Shown here piece after piece: positions 1-5,703 of a DNA stretch of 5,868 nt. The DNA is from Spirochaeta sp. (GTDB taxonomy: Bacteria; Spirochaetota; Spirochaetia; DSM-27196; Alkalispirochaetaceae). The stretch covers positions 1-5,868 of the forward strand of contig JAQIBO010000528.1 of the NCBI GenBank assembly GCA_027859055.1. The letters run 5' to 3'. The notes under the pieces were generated by a model. That model was not told where the DNA came from, did no database searches, and saw only the letters and a list, made by a program, of their open reading frames with translations. The position numbers and the translations under genes are program-made. Position 1 is the stretch's first letter. Each line of letters opens with the position of its first letter.

Positions 1-425
1 AGAATAAAGGTCAGCGGGATTTCTCCCTGCCGGATATTTGTGAACGAGATGAGGAGAATCATCATAAATACGACGCCGCTGGCGCCAAGCAGTCCTCCCG
101 AGAGAAACAGAACGTTGACAAGACCGGTGATCAGCGCGGTGAGGGCGATCATCAGGGTGAGATTCAGCGAGCCGTACTTTTCTTCCAGAATCGGCCCGAG
201 GAGCAGGATAAACGCGAAGTTGCTCATGAGATGGGCCCAGCTGGAGTGACCGATAACGTGGGTGAAGAGGCGCAGGTAATCTCCCGGCAGACGGGGATTC
301 ATGCCGGGCCCGACCACAAAACCCGTCTCGATTATCCGTGGAAACAGCGTTTGATCGAGAAGAAGAACCGCGGAAGAGAGCAGGGCAAACGTCAGGGTAA
401 CCGGCGCGTTATAACGGATTTTCAT
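1..425 (-). CDS. Rhomboid family intramembrane serine protease, N-terminal part (3' end beyond window)
   Basis: This open frame starts at an ATG (425-423) and runs 141 codons without a stop to the window edge, so the C-terminus is missing. Rhomboids cleave transmembrane segments of membrane proteins using a Ser-His dyad buried in the bilayer. Seen here: a hydrophobic first helix (about residues 8-23), then a loop and YLRLFTH (50-56). The HLMSN block follows, with His65 and Asn69 in the HxxxN spacing of the oxyanion-side residues. Further hydrophobic helices lie near 70-80 and 89-108. The catalytic GASG motif (114-117) places the nucleophile at Ser116 (codon 80-78). The second dyad residue, a His in a later helix, would lie beyond base 1, so activity cannot be fully judged. 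The gene is divergent from lipA. No Shine-Dalgarno precedes the ATG. The family call is firm; the substrate is unknown. Confidence 0.9.
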   Translation of the reverse strand, partial: MKIRYNAPVTLTFALLSSAVLLLDQTLFPRIIETGFVVGPGMNPRLPGDYLRLFTHVIGHSSWAHLMSNFAFILLLGPILEEKYGSLNLTLMIALTALITGLVNVLFLSGGLLGASGVVFMMILLISFTNIRQGEIPLTFI

Positions 426-433
426 CGAATTAC

Positions 434-461
434 AGTATGTAGCGCCTGCATGGCGTGTCAA
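434..461 (-). promoter_or_regulatory. Putative promoter of the rhomboid gene
   Basis: Read on the minus strand, a perfect TTGACA (461-456) is followed after 16 bp by CATACT (439-434), a 4/6 match to TATAAT. Transcription would begin about 7 bp further, near 427, only a couple of bases before the ATG at 425. TGTAAT, a better -10 by sequence, lies too close to the ATG to serve. The -35 shares bases with the proposed lipA -35 on the other strand. This is a prediction from hexamer matches only. Confidence 0.5.
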
Positions 462-483
462 GGATCTCGATTTACGGTATTGT
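455..483 (+). promoter_or_regulatory. Putative leaderless promoter of lipA
   Basis: GTGTCA (455-460, 4/6 to TTGACA), a 17-bp spacer and TATTGT (478-483, 4/6 to TATAAT) would place the transcription start at about 490, the A of the lipA ATG. The hexamers are individually weak. The case rests on spacing and on the same arrangement appearing before the other genes in this window. Confidence 0.35.
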
Positions 484-489
484 TGGGCT

Positions 490-1389
490 ATGTCTGCAGA
501 TACGATCAGAAAGCCGGATTGGCTCAAAATACAGCTGAATACGAATGACAGTTTCCGCTACCTCAAACGGTTAATGCGGGAAGAACGGTTGAACACGGTG
601 TGCGAGGAAGCGCGCTGCCCCAACATTCACGAATGCTGGGGACAGCATCGGACCGCAACGTTCATGATTCTGGGGGACACCTGTACGCGGCGATGCCGCT
701 TCTGCGCGGTGAAAACGGGCCTTCCCGGCGCCGTTGATTACGGAGAACCGAAACGTGTTGCCGATTCGGTGCGCCGCATGGAGCTGCGTCACGTCGTAAT
801 CACGATGGTGAACCGGGACGATCTGAAAGACGGAGGCGCCTCGGTTATGGCCGCCACGGTTCGCGCGATCCACCAGCACGCGCCGGGGTGTACAGTGGAA
901 GTGCTGACCGGTGACTTTCTGGGAGAGCGCGATGCGGTTGCCGCGGTGATCGATGCGGCGCCGGAGATCATGAGTCACAATATTGAGACGGTGCGCCGCC
1001 TGACGCGTCAGGTCCGCTCGCGAAGTGATTACGACCGCTCTCTGGAGGTGTTGCGGATGTCCCGGGAGCTGAACCCGGATATCGTTACCAAAAGCAGTAT
1101 CATGCTTGGCCTCGGGGAGACGAGGGAGGATGTCGCGGCCACCATGGACGATCTGCGCGGCGTGGATGTGGGGCTCCTGAACATCGGCCAATACCTGCAA
1201 CCGTCGCGAACCCATTTGCCGGTTCAACGATACTGGTTGCCCGAGGAATTTGCCGAGCTTCGCGAGCTGGCGCTGCAAAAAGGGTTTGTCCACTGCGATG
1301 CGGGGCCGCTGGTGCGCTCCTCCTATCACGCTGATGAAGGATACGAAGAGTATCGCCGCAAGATTCATCCGTTGTACCGCGACGAATAG
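490..1389 (+). CDS. lipA: Lipoyl synthase (radical SAM sulfur insertion)
   Basis: LipA inserts two sulfur atoms at C6 and C8 of protein-bound octanoyl groups, making the lipoyl cofactor of 2-oxoacid dehydrogenases and the glycine cleavage H protein in the cytosol. The 299-residue product is of normal family length. It has both iron-sulfur signatures: the auxiliary cluster cysteines Cys38, Cys43 and Cys49 (CX4CX5C, in CEEARCPNIHEC), and the radical SAM CX3CX2C Cys65, Cys69 and Cys72 (CTRRCRFC). Other family blocks are VNRDDLKDGGA, SHNIETVRRL, LNIGQYLQPS and the C-terminal RSSYHA (276-281), which supplies the conserved serine. Small deviations are TKSS where TKSG is usual and TMVNRDD where TSVDRDD is usual. 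The ATG at 490 leaves the normal KPDWLK start near residue 8. There is no Shine-Dalgarno (the preceding bases are GGTATTGTTGGGCT). No lipB or lplA lies alongside. Confidence 0.97.
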   Translation: MSADTIRKPDWLKIQLNTNDSFRYLKRLMREERLNTVCEEARCPNIHECWGQHRTATFMILGDTCTRRCRFCAVKTGLPGAVDYGEPKRVADSVRRMELRHVVITMVNRDDLKDGGASVMAATVRAIHQHAPGCTVEVLTGDFLGERDAVAAVIDAAPEIMSHNIETVRRLTRQVRSRSDYDRSLEVLRMSRELNPDIVTKSSIMLGLGETREDVAATMDDLRGVDVGLLNIGQYLQPSRTHLPVQRYWLPEEFAELRELALQKGFVHCDAGPLVRSSYHADEGYEEYRRKIHPLYRDE

Positions 1390-1460
1390 CGAAAAAAGAA
1401 TCGATAGCCGTGTAACCCCCTGTAGGTCCGGTTGTTTGTTCAGATGAGTCAGCAGTGTCT

Positions 1461-1501
1461 GGCCTGCGGGGTTCACCTCCTTTCCTCGCAGGCCTTTTTT
1501 T
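1461..1501 (+). terminator. Rho-independent terminator downstream of lipA
   Basis: GGCCTGCG (1461-1468) pairs perfectly with CGCAGGCC (1487-1494). The stem can extend inward by a G-U and two G-C pairs (1469-1471 with 1484-1486), leaving a 12-nt loop (1472-1483). Seven T residues follow at once (1495-1501). There is no A-run on the other side, so it acts on the plus strand only. It ends the lipA transcript 72 nt after the stop codon and insulates ligA, implying that ligA needs its own promoter. The loop and closing bases include TCACCTCCTTTC (1473-1484), which is discussed in the findings. Confidence 0.92.
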
Positions 1502-1504
1502 ATG

Positions 1505-1532
1505 TTCACATTCCGTTCCGTTCCGGTATAGG
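1505..1532 (+). promoter_or_regulatory. Putative promoter of ligA
   Basis: TTCACA (1505-1510, 5/6 to TTGACA), a 16-bp spacer and TATAGG (1527-1532, 4/6 to TATAAT) predict a start near 1539, one or two bases before the ATG at 1541. Because a terminator lies immediately upstream, a promoter is needed here. The transcript would have essentially no leader. Confidence 0.5.
1511..1525 (+). repeat. Three tandem TTCCG units in the ligA promoter spacer
   Basis: TTCCG occurs three times in direct tandem and fills nearly the whole gap between the proposed -35 and -10 of ligA. A short pentamer repeat can change copy number by slippage, which would change promoter spacing. Three copies may equally be chance. 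Confidence 0.6.
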
Positions 1533-1540
1533 TTGTCTCC

Positions 1541-3448
1541 ATGAGCGACCGGGTTGAAGAGCTTGCGGAACTGATTCGTTACCACCAGGACAAATACTAC
1601 AACGAGCAACCGGAAATTTCGGACGCCGAGTTTGATCGGCTTTGGGACGAACTCAAGTCGCTGGCACCGGAGCACCCGCTCTTTTACCGCGTCGGAGAGG
1701 ACCGGGCGGACGGCTTTCCCAAGCGACAACACCTTATGCCGATGGGCAGTCAGGAAAAAGCGAGTTCGGAAGAGCAGTTCCGGCGTTGGGCAGAACGGAT
1801 CGGACATCCCGAGTTTATCGTTCAATACAAGCTCGACGGCGCAAGTCTTGAGCTTCAGTACGAGAACGGTGAGCTGCGCTACGGCGTCACTCGGGGCGAT
1901 GGTGCCAAAGGTGACGATATCACCGCCAATGTCCGGCGCATGCGCGGCGTTCCGAAACAGCTTGACGGGCCGTTCAGCGGCGCGGTTCGCGGTGAGGTGA
2001 TTATGGAACACCACATTCACCGCCGCTACTATTCTGACAAAGCCAACTGTCGCAACGCCGCGAATGGACTCATGAAGCGCAAGGACGGCACAGGAAGCGA
2101 ACACCTGCGCGTCCTGTGCTACGACGCCCACAGTGCCGGGGCAACGCGCGAGTTTTCGCGGGAGGCGGATAAACTGGACTGGTTGCGGCAGCACGCCTTT
2201 GACACCGTTCCATTTGAGGTGTTTGCCACCGCGGAAGAGGTTGTGCATTACCGTGACCTGGTCGCGGAAAAACGGGAAGAACTCGATTACGATATCGACG
2301 GGCTGGTTGTCAAAGGTCCGGAGGTGGATATCGCCGATCTGGAGCGCTCGCGCCCTCAGAAGCAGATCGCGTTCAAGTTTTCCGCCGAGGAGGCGTTGAC
2401 CGTCCTGCGCGAAGTGGAGTGGAGCGAGTCCGGCCACCTCTACACACCGGTTGGTATCGTGGATCCCGTGCACCTAGCGGGAACCACGGTGAAGCGGGCG
2501 AGTCTGGTTCATCCGGAGCTGATCGATGCGATGGGGCTTCAGATCGGAAGCGAGGTGGTTATCACCAAGCGGGGCGATATTATTCCCAAAATCGAACGCC
2601 TTGTCCGCAACCTGCCCGGTGCCCGGCCGATAGAGCTACCGAGCCGATGCGGCACATGCGGTACGGAACTGGTTAACGAAGGCAAACGGCTGTACTGCCC
2701 CAACCCGGCGTGTCCGCGCCGGGCGTTTCACCGTCTCCGCAAGTGGATTGACGTCCTGGAGGTGCGCGATTTTGGCGACGTGCTGCTGGGTAAGCTGTTT
2801 GATTCCGGAAAGGTCCGCGAGATCAAGGATCTGTACACGCTCAAATGGGAAGACCTGGCGGCATTTGAAGGAATGGGCGAGATCAGCGCGCGAAAGGCGC
2901 TTGAGAATCTCTGGTCCGTCCGGTCGCTTCCGCTGGCGCGCTTTGTGGCCGGTTTTGACATCGGGGGAATTGCTGAGCTGAAGATTGCCAAAGCGGTTGG
3001 GGCGGGATTTGATACGCTGGAGAAGCTCCGCGACGCTACCCCCGCCGAGCTGTCCGCCGCGGATGGGATCGCCGAGGCCACAGCGGAGCAGATCCGGACG
3101 GGAATGAACGCAGTGGCGAACCAGATGGAAAAACTGCTTGCCACCGGCGCGATCACGATTGAGCCGCCCGCCACGGCGGATCAACGTGACGGGAATGGGG
3201 ACGGGGGCGATCTTTCCGGATTGAGTTTCTGTTTTACCGGTCCCCTGGAACAGGCAACCCGCTCCGAGGCGGAAGCGACAGTTCGGGCACATGGCGGAGA
3301 CGCGCGAAGTTCCGTTTCCGGACGCCTGTCGTACCTTGTCACCAATGAACCGAACGCGTCTTCCTCCAAGATCCGGAAAGCGCGGGAACTCGGGGTTCCA
3401 ATTATCGACGAGGCGGAGTTCCGGAAGATGGTGGCTGGGGAATTGTAA
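1541..3448 (+). CDS. ligA: NAD+-dependent DNA ligase, divergent form
   Basis: The enzyme seals 3'-OH/5'-phosphate nicks in replication and repair, using NAD+ to adenylate its active-site lysine. It has 635 residues against about 670 for E. coli LigA, with domains in the standard order. Domain Ia has YHQDKYY and PEISDAEFD (14-32). The nucleotidyltransferase domain has KLDG with Lys97 as nucleophile, TRGDGAKGDD (117-126), DYDIDGLVVK and AFKF. An OB fold follows, then a four-Cys zinc finger (Cys370, Cys373, Cys386, Cys391). A helix-hairpin-helix region spans roughly 405-540 and a BRCT domain about 558-632. Differences from the textbook family are a shortened and altered Ia motif, MPMGSQEKA in place of PMLSLDN, NCRNAANG in place of NPRNAAAG, SESG (295-298) in place of GRTG, and ASLVH in place of ATLHN. 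The active-site Lys and the zinc ligands are intact, so I expect it to be functional. I associate this variant with spirochaetes from memory. It has no Shine-Dalgarno. Confidence 0.95.
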   Translation: MSDRVEELAELIRYHQDKYYNEQPEISDAEFDRLWDELKSLAPEHPLFYRVGEDRADGFPKRQHLMPMGSQEKASSEEQFRRWAERIGHPEFIVQYKLDGASLELQYENGELRYGVTRGDGAKGDDITANVRRMRGVPKQLDGPFSGAVRGEVIMEHHIHRRYYSDKANCRNAANGLMKRKDGTGSEHLRVLCYDAHSAGATREFSREADKLDWLRQHAFDTVPFEVFATAEEVVHYRDLVAEKREELDYDIDGLVVKGPEVDIADLERSRPQKQIAFKFSAEEALTVLREVEWSESGHLYTPVGIVDPVHLAGTTVKRASLVHPELIDAMGLQIGSEVVITKRGDIIPKIERLVRNLPGARPIELPSRCGTCGTELVNEGKRLYCPNPACPRRAFHRLRKWIDVLEVRDFGDVLLGKLFDSGKVREIKDLYTLKWEDLAAFEGMGEISARKALENLWSVRSLPLARFVAGFDIGGIAELKIAKAVGAGFDTLEKLRDATPAELSAADGIAEATAEQIRTGMNAVANQMEKLLATGAITIEPPATADQRDGNGDGGDLSGLSFCFTGPLEQATRSEAEATVRAHGGDARSSVSGRLSYLVTNEPNASSSKIRKARELGVPIIDEAEFRKMVAGEL

Positions 3449-3461
3449 TCGGAATAGCCAC

Positions 3462-3490
3462 TTGCCCGAGCACCGCGGGCGTAGTAGCAT
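3462..3490 (+). promoter_or_regulatory. Putative leaderless promoter of the cyclase gene
   Basis: TTGCCC (3462-3467, 4/6), a 17-bp spacer and TAGCAT (3485-3490, 4/6) would start transcription at about 3497, the A of the ATG. CATATT (3488-3493) is an alternative -10 but sits 20 bp from the -35 and too near the start. The 48-bp gap between ligA and this gene has no intrinsic terminator with a T-run, so read-through from ligA is also possible. Confidence 0.35.
3464..3480. repeat. Small inverted repeat in the ligA-cyclase gap
   Basis: GCCCG (3464-3468) and CGGGC (3476-3480) form an inverted repeat with a 7-bp spacer. It overlaps the proposed -35 and the promoter spacer, so it could be an operator half-site pair or a weak hairpin at the end of the ligA transcript. 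No T-run follows it closely. The arms are short and GC-rich, so chance is a real possibility. Confidence 0.3.
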
Positions 3491-3496
3491 ATTTTC

Positions 3497-4906
3497 ATGT
3501 CCCGAGAGTTGCGCAATCAGATTGAAGATTTTTACCTCCCGCGTCAGCTTGTCGATGCGATCATCGAAGTCGGGGGGATACCGCGGGAAAGCGAAGAGGT
3601 GGAGGTGGGTGTCGGGTTTATCGACATCGCGAACTACACCTTTCTCTCCAAGTTTTTGACCCCGAAAGAGAACCAGGAGGTTCTGAACGGCCTGTACACC
3701 GCGTTCAATTCGGTTTTGCGTCGCCATGGCGGGTATCTCAACAAGATTGAAGGCGACTCTTTGATGTTTCACTACGGCGGACTCATCGACTCCAAGGTGC
3801 GGACGCTGACCGATCCGCTACAGATCCGGCGTTATATCTCGCGCCAGCTGTTCCATACCTGCGTCGAGATGCAGCGTGTCAGTGTTCATTTTAACAACGC
3901 CGATTCGCGCTTCCTTGACGATGTCGCCTCGGCGATCGACCGGGATGCGCTTGAACGGGCGTTTGCGATCATGCAGCGCCTGCGGAACGACGATGCCGTA
4001 TCCAGTTCCCTTTCGGCGATGTTCCAGATCCGGATCCGAATCGGTGCCAACCTGGGTGAGGTCACGATCGGGAACTTCGGTCCGGAAGGGGCGCGGCAGT
4101 GGGACGTGATCGGCATGCCGGTGATCGACGCCAAACGGATGGAAACAACTGCACCGGTTGGAGGGCTGCGCGTCTCACGACAGTACTTCGAGCTTCTCGA
4201 CGAACAGGGTATTGCGGACGAGTATTACGAGCGCTTCCGCCGGGAGGCACACGCGCTTGGTGGACGCTACCGGAACATCACCAAAGCGGAGCTGTTTGCG
4301 GTTCGTCCTGTTGTGATCAAAGAAAAGGGCGGTGCCGTGTACGAGACGTGCAGCATCCAGGTGAATCCCGGACTGCCGGAGCAGATCGCACGACAGACGC
4401 AGGCGTTGCTCATGCAGCAGCATTACGGTGCAGAGCATATCGTTCAGCTTCTGCAGTACTACCGCGGTAATCGCTACGTTGTGGACGCGATCGAAGAAGC
4501 GCTGGTGGATGCGGGGGTGATAATTCGGCGTCTTGATATGTACGAGCTCATGTATCCGAACCGGGCGGAGCACCTGGTTGCAAAGACGGGCAGTCGCGGC
4601 GCGGCGGAACACTATCTGGCTGGGAATTTCAAACTGTTTGACCTGATGACCAAGCTGGGAAAGTACCAGGACCTGGTGAATCGTTCCGTCGGGGAGGACC
4701 GCGGGCCGTTGCCGTTTTCCAGCTACGAGCAGTACGTAGAGCACGGCAGCGCCCAGTACGCGGACTTCTACGAACGAAAGAAGCAGGAAATTGCCCAGCG
4801 CTCCTATTTCCATATCGTCGTGTTTCCTATGGTGTTTCATTCGTTGCACGCGTGTATTCTCGAGTACCAGTACTCCCAGGAGGATCTCGAGCTCCTGAGC
4901 GGCTGA
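3497..4906 (+). CDS. Class III adenylate/guanylate cyclase domain protein, cytosolic
   Basis: Class III cyclases make cAMP or cGMP from ATP or GTP. The catalytic fold occupies about residues 34-220. FIDIANYT carries metal ligand Asp43. LNKIEGDSLM carries Lys83, at the adenine-selecting position, and the second metal Asp87. IGANLGEVTIGNFG (183-195) and WDVIG, with Asp203 at the other base-selecting position, come next. VIDAKRME carries the transition-state Arg214. Lys83 plus Asp203 favours ATP as substrate. Two oddities: the residue aligned with the conserved transition-state Asn is Ile210, and about 100 residues separate Asp87 from the GEV strand, more than the usual few dozen. This implies a mainly helical insert (about 97-177). 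Residues from about 240 to 469 are a C-terminal region I do not recognise. There is no signal peptide or clear membrane helix. It has no Shine-Dalgarno. The domain call is firm; catalytic activity is not proven. Confidence 0.9.
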   Translation: MSRELRNQIEDFYLPRQLVDAIIEVGGIPRESEEVEVGVGFIDIANYTFLSKFLTPKENQEVLNGLYTAFNSVLRRHGGYLNKIEGDSLMFHYGGLIDSKVRTLTDPLQIRRYISRQLFHTCVEMQRVSVHFNNADSRFLDDVASAIDRDALERAFAIMQRLRNDDAVSSSLSAMFQIRIRIGANLGEVTIGNFGPEGARQWDVIGMPVIDAKRMETTAPVGGLRVSRQYFELLDEQGIADEYYERFRREAHALGGRYRNITKAELFAVRPVVIKEKGGAVYETCSIQVNPGLPEQIARQTQALLMQQHYGAEHIVQLLQYYRGNRYVVDAIEEALVDAGVIIRRLDMYELMYPNRAEHLVAKTGSRGAAEHYLAGNFKLFDLMTKLGKYQDLVNRSVGEDRGPLPFSSYEQYVEHGSAQYADFYERKKQEIAQRSYFHIVVFPMVFHSLHACILEYQYSQEDLELLSG

Positions 4907-4914
4907 GCCGCAGG
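4894..4914 (+). other. Hairpin across the cyclase stop codon
   Basis: GCGGC (4899-4903) and GCCGC (4907-4911) form a perfect 5-bp stem whose 3-nt loop is exactly the TGA stop codon (4904-4906). Beyond a 2-nt bulge, CCT (4894-4896) pairs with AGG (4912-4914). No T-run follows, so it is not a classical intrinsic terminator. It could stabilise the mRNA 3' end or aid Rho-type termination, or be incidental in GC-rich DNA. Confidence 0.35.
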
Positions 4915-4941
4915 CGCTGATACCCGCCGTCCCCGAAAAGA

Positions 4942-4971
4942 ATGACGATTCCCCGCTCCGGTCGGTATATT
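4942..4971 (+). promoter_or_regulatory. Putative leaderless promoter of the SDR gene
   Basis: TATATT (4966-4971, 5/6 to TATAAT) is the best -10 in the window. With ATGACG (4942-4947, 4/6 to TTGACA) at 18-bp spacing, the start would be near 4978, the first base of the chosen ATG. An in-frame ATG at 4942 falls inside the proposed -35, which argues against it as the translation start. Confidence 0.5.
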
Positions 4972-4977
4972 CACGAC

Positions 4978-5703
4978 ATGAACAAAAATCTTACGGGAAA
5001 AAACTATATCGTCGTGGGCGGTTCGTCCGGGATCGGCGCTGCAACGGTCACCACGTTGCTGGACGCCGGCGCGTCGGTGACGGTCTGGAGCAGGTCTGAA
5101 CCTGCGGAGCTTGTTTCGGCGGGTGCCGAGTGGGCTGCTGTGGATGTGACCGAGGAGATCGACGCAACGTCGCTTGCGATCCCCGAGGTTCTGCACGGGC
5201 TTGTCTATGCGCCGGGATCGATCAATCTCGGATCGTTTCGCCAACTGAAACCGCAGGTGTATCTTGACGATTTCAACCTCAACGTCGTTGGTGCGGTTCG
5301 CGCATTGAAAGTGACGATGCCGGCGCTCTCTGCGGCGGAGGGCGCCTCGGTTGTCTTTTTTGGAACCGTTGCGGCCACGGTGGGAATGCAGTTCCACGCC
5401 TCAATTGCCAGCGCAAAAGCAGCTCTCATCGGACTGGCCAAAACCCTTGCGGCGGAATACGCGGCAAAAAAGATCCGCTTCAACGTGGTGTCGCCGTCCC
5501 TGACGGATACCCCGATGGCGGCGCGGCTGCTTCGGGACGACAAGAAACGGGCGGCCGCCGCGGAACGCCATCCGTTGCAACGCGTCGGTGCTGCGGAGGA
5601 TATCGCTTCGACAGCGGTCTTTTTCCTTGATCCGGACAACTCGTGGATCACCGGTCCGGTGATCGGCGTGGACGGCGGGCTCAGCGCGATTTCCGGGCTG
5701 TAA
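4978..5703 (+). CDS. Atypical short-chain dehydrogenase/reductase (SDR) family protein
   Basis: This 241-residue, single-domain Rossmann protein has classical SDR length. The nucleotide-binding glycine motif GGSSGIG (14-20) is intact. VYAPG stands where NNAG is usual, and the NVVGAVRAL helix retains an Asn. The active-site segment is altered. Lys147 of YxxxK is present (SIASAKAAL), but the Tyr position is Ile143 and the Ser position is Thr130. The C-terminal half has FNVVSPSLTDTPMA, HPLQRVG, and WITGPVIGVDGG, which I recognise as an SDR subgroup that normally has this HaSIaSAK-type sequence, so the substitutions look inherited rather than decay. The substrate is unknown, and oxidoreductase activity is uncertain without the Tyr. 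I chose the ATG at 4978 because the Rossmann strand begins a few residues later and a TATATT precedes it; starting at 4942 would add 12 uncharacteristic residues. It has no Shine-Dalgarno. Confidence 0.88.
   Translation: MNKNLTGKNYIVVGGSSGIGAATVTTLLDAGASVTVWSRSEPAELVSAGAEWAAVDVTEEIDATSLAIPEVLHGLVYAPGSINLGSFRQLKPQVYLDDFNLNVVGAVRALKVTMPALSAAEGASVVFFGTVAATVGMQFHASIASAKAALIGLAKTLAAEYAAKKIRFNVVSPSLTDTPMAARLLRDDKKRAAAAERHPLQRVGAAEDIASTAVFFLDPDNSWITGPVIGVDGGLSAISGL

Noticed and set aside
40..548. Two plus-strand open frames before lipA
   Set aside because: They are antisense to the rhomboid gene, whose HxxxN and GASG motifs are clear in the other strand.
1421..1460. Resemblance to the SRP (4.5S) RNA core, from TAGGTCCGG followed by CAGATGA
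   Set aside because: The GGAAGCAGCC tetraloop-partner sequence and the enclosing stems are missing. The match is two short words only.
1473..1484. Perfect Shine-Dalgarno (GAAAGGAGGTGA) on the minus strand
   Set aside because: No ATG, GTG or TTG follows at a usable distance, and the bases are explained as part of the plus-strand terminator hairpin.
571..1542. Minus-strand open frame of 323 codons opposite lipA
   Set aside because: The plus strand here encodes lipoyl synthase with all iron-sulfur motifs. The antisense frame has no family features.
1100..2473. Long open frame on the minus strand opposite lipA and ligA
   Set aside because: It spans the lipA end, the terminator and the first half of ligA, shows no recognisable motif, and lies opposite two unmistakable genes. 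It is a GC-rich shadow frame.
2636..3772. Long open frame on the minus strand opposite ligA and the cyclase start
   Set aside because: It crosses two well-supported plus-strand genes and their intergenic gap and reads as arginine- and proline-rich shadow sequence.
4942..4977. Upstream in-frame ATG for the SDR
   Set aside because: It would add 12 residues not typical before an SDR Rossmann strand and falls within the proposed promoter.
4175..5397. Two minus-strand open frames opposite the cyclase tail and the SDR
   Set aside because: Both overlap real plus-strand genes and have no recognisable domains.
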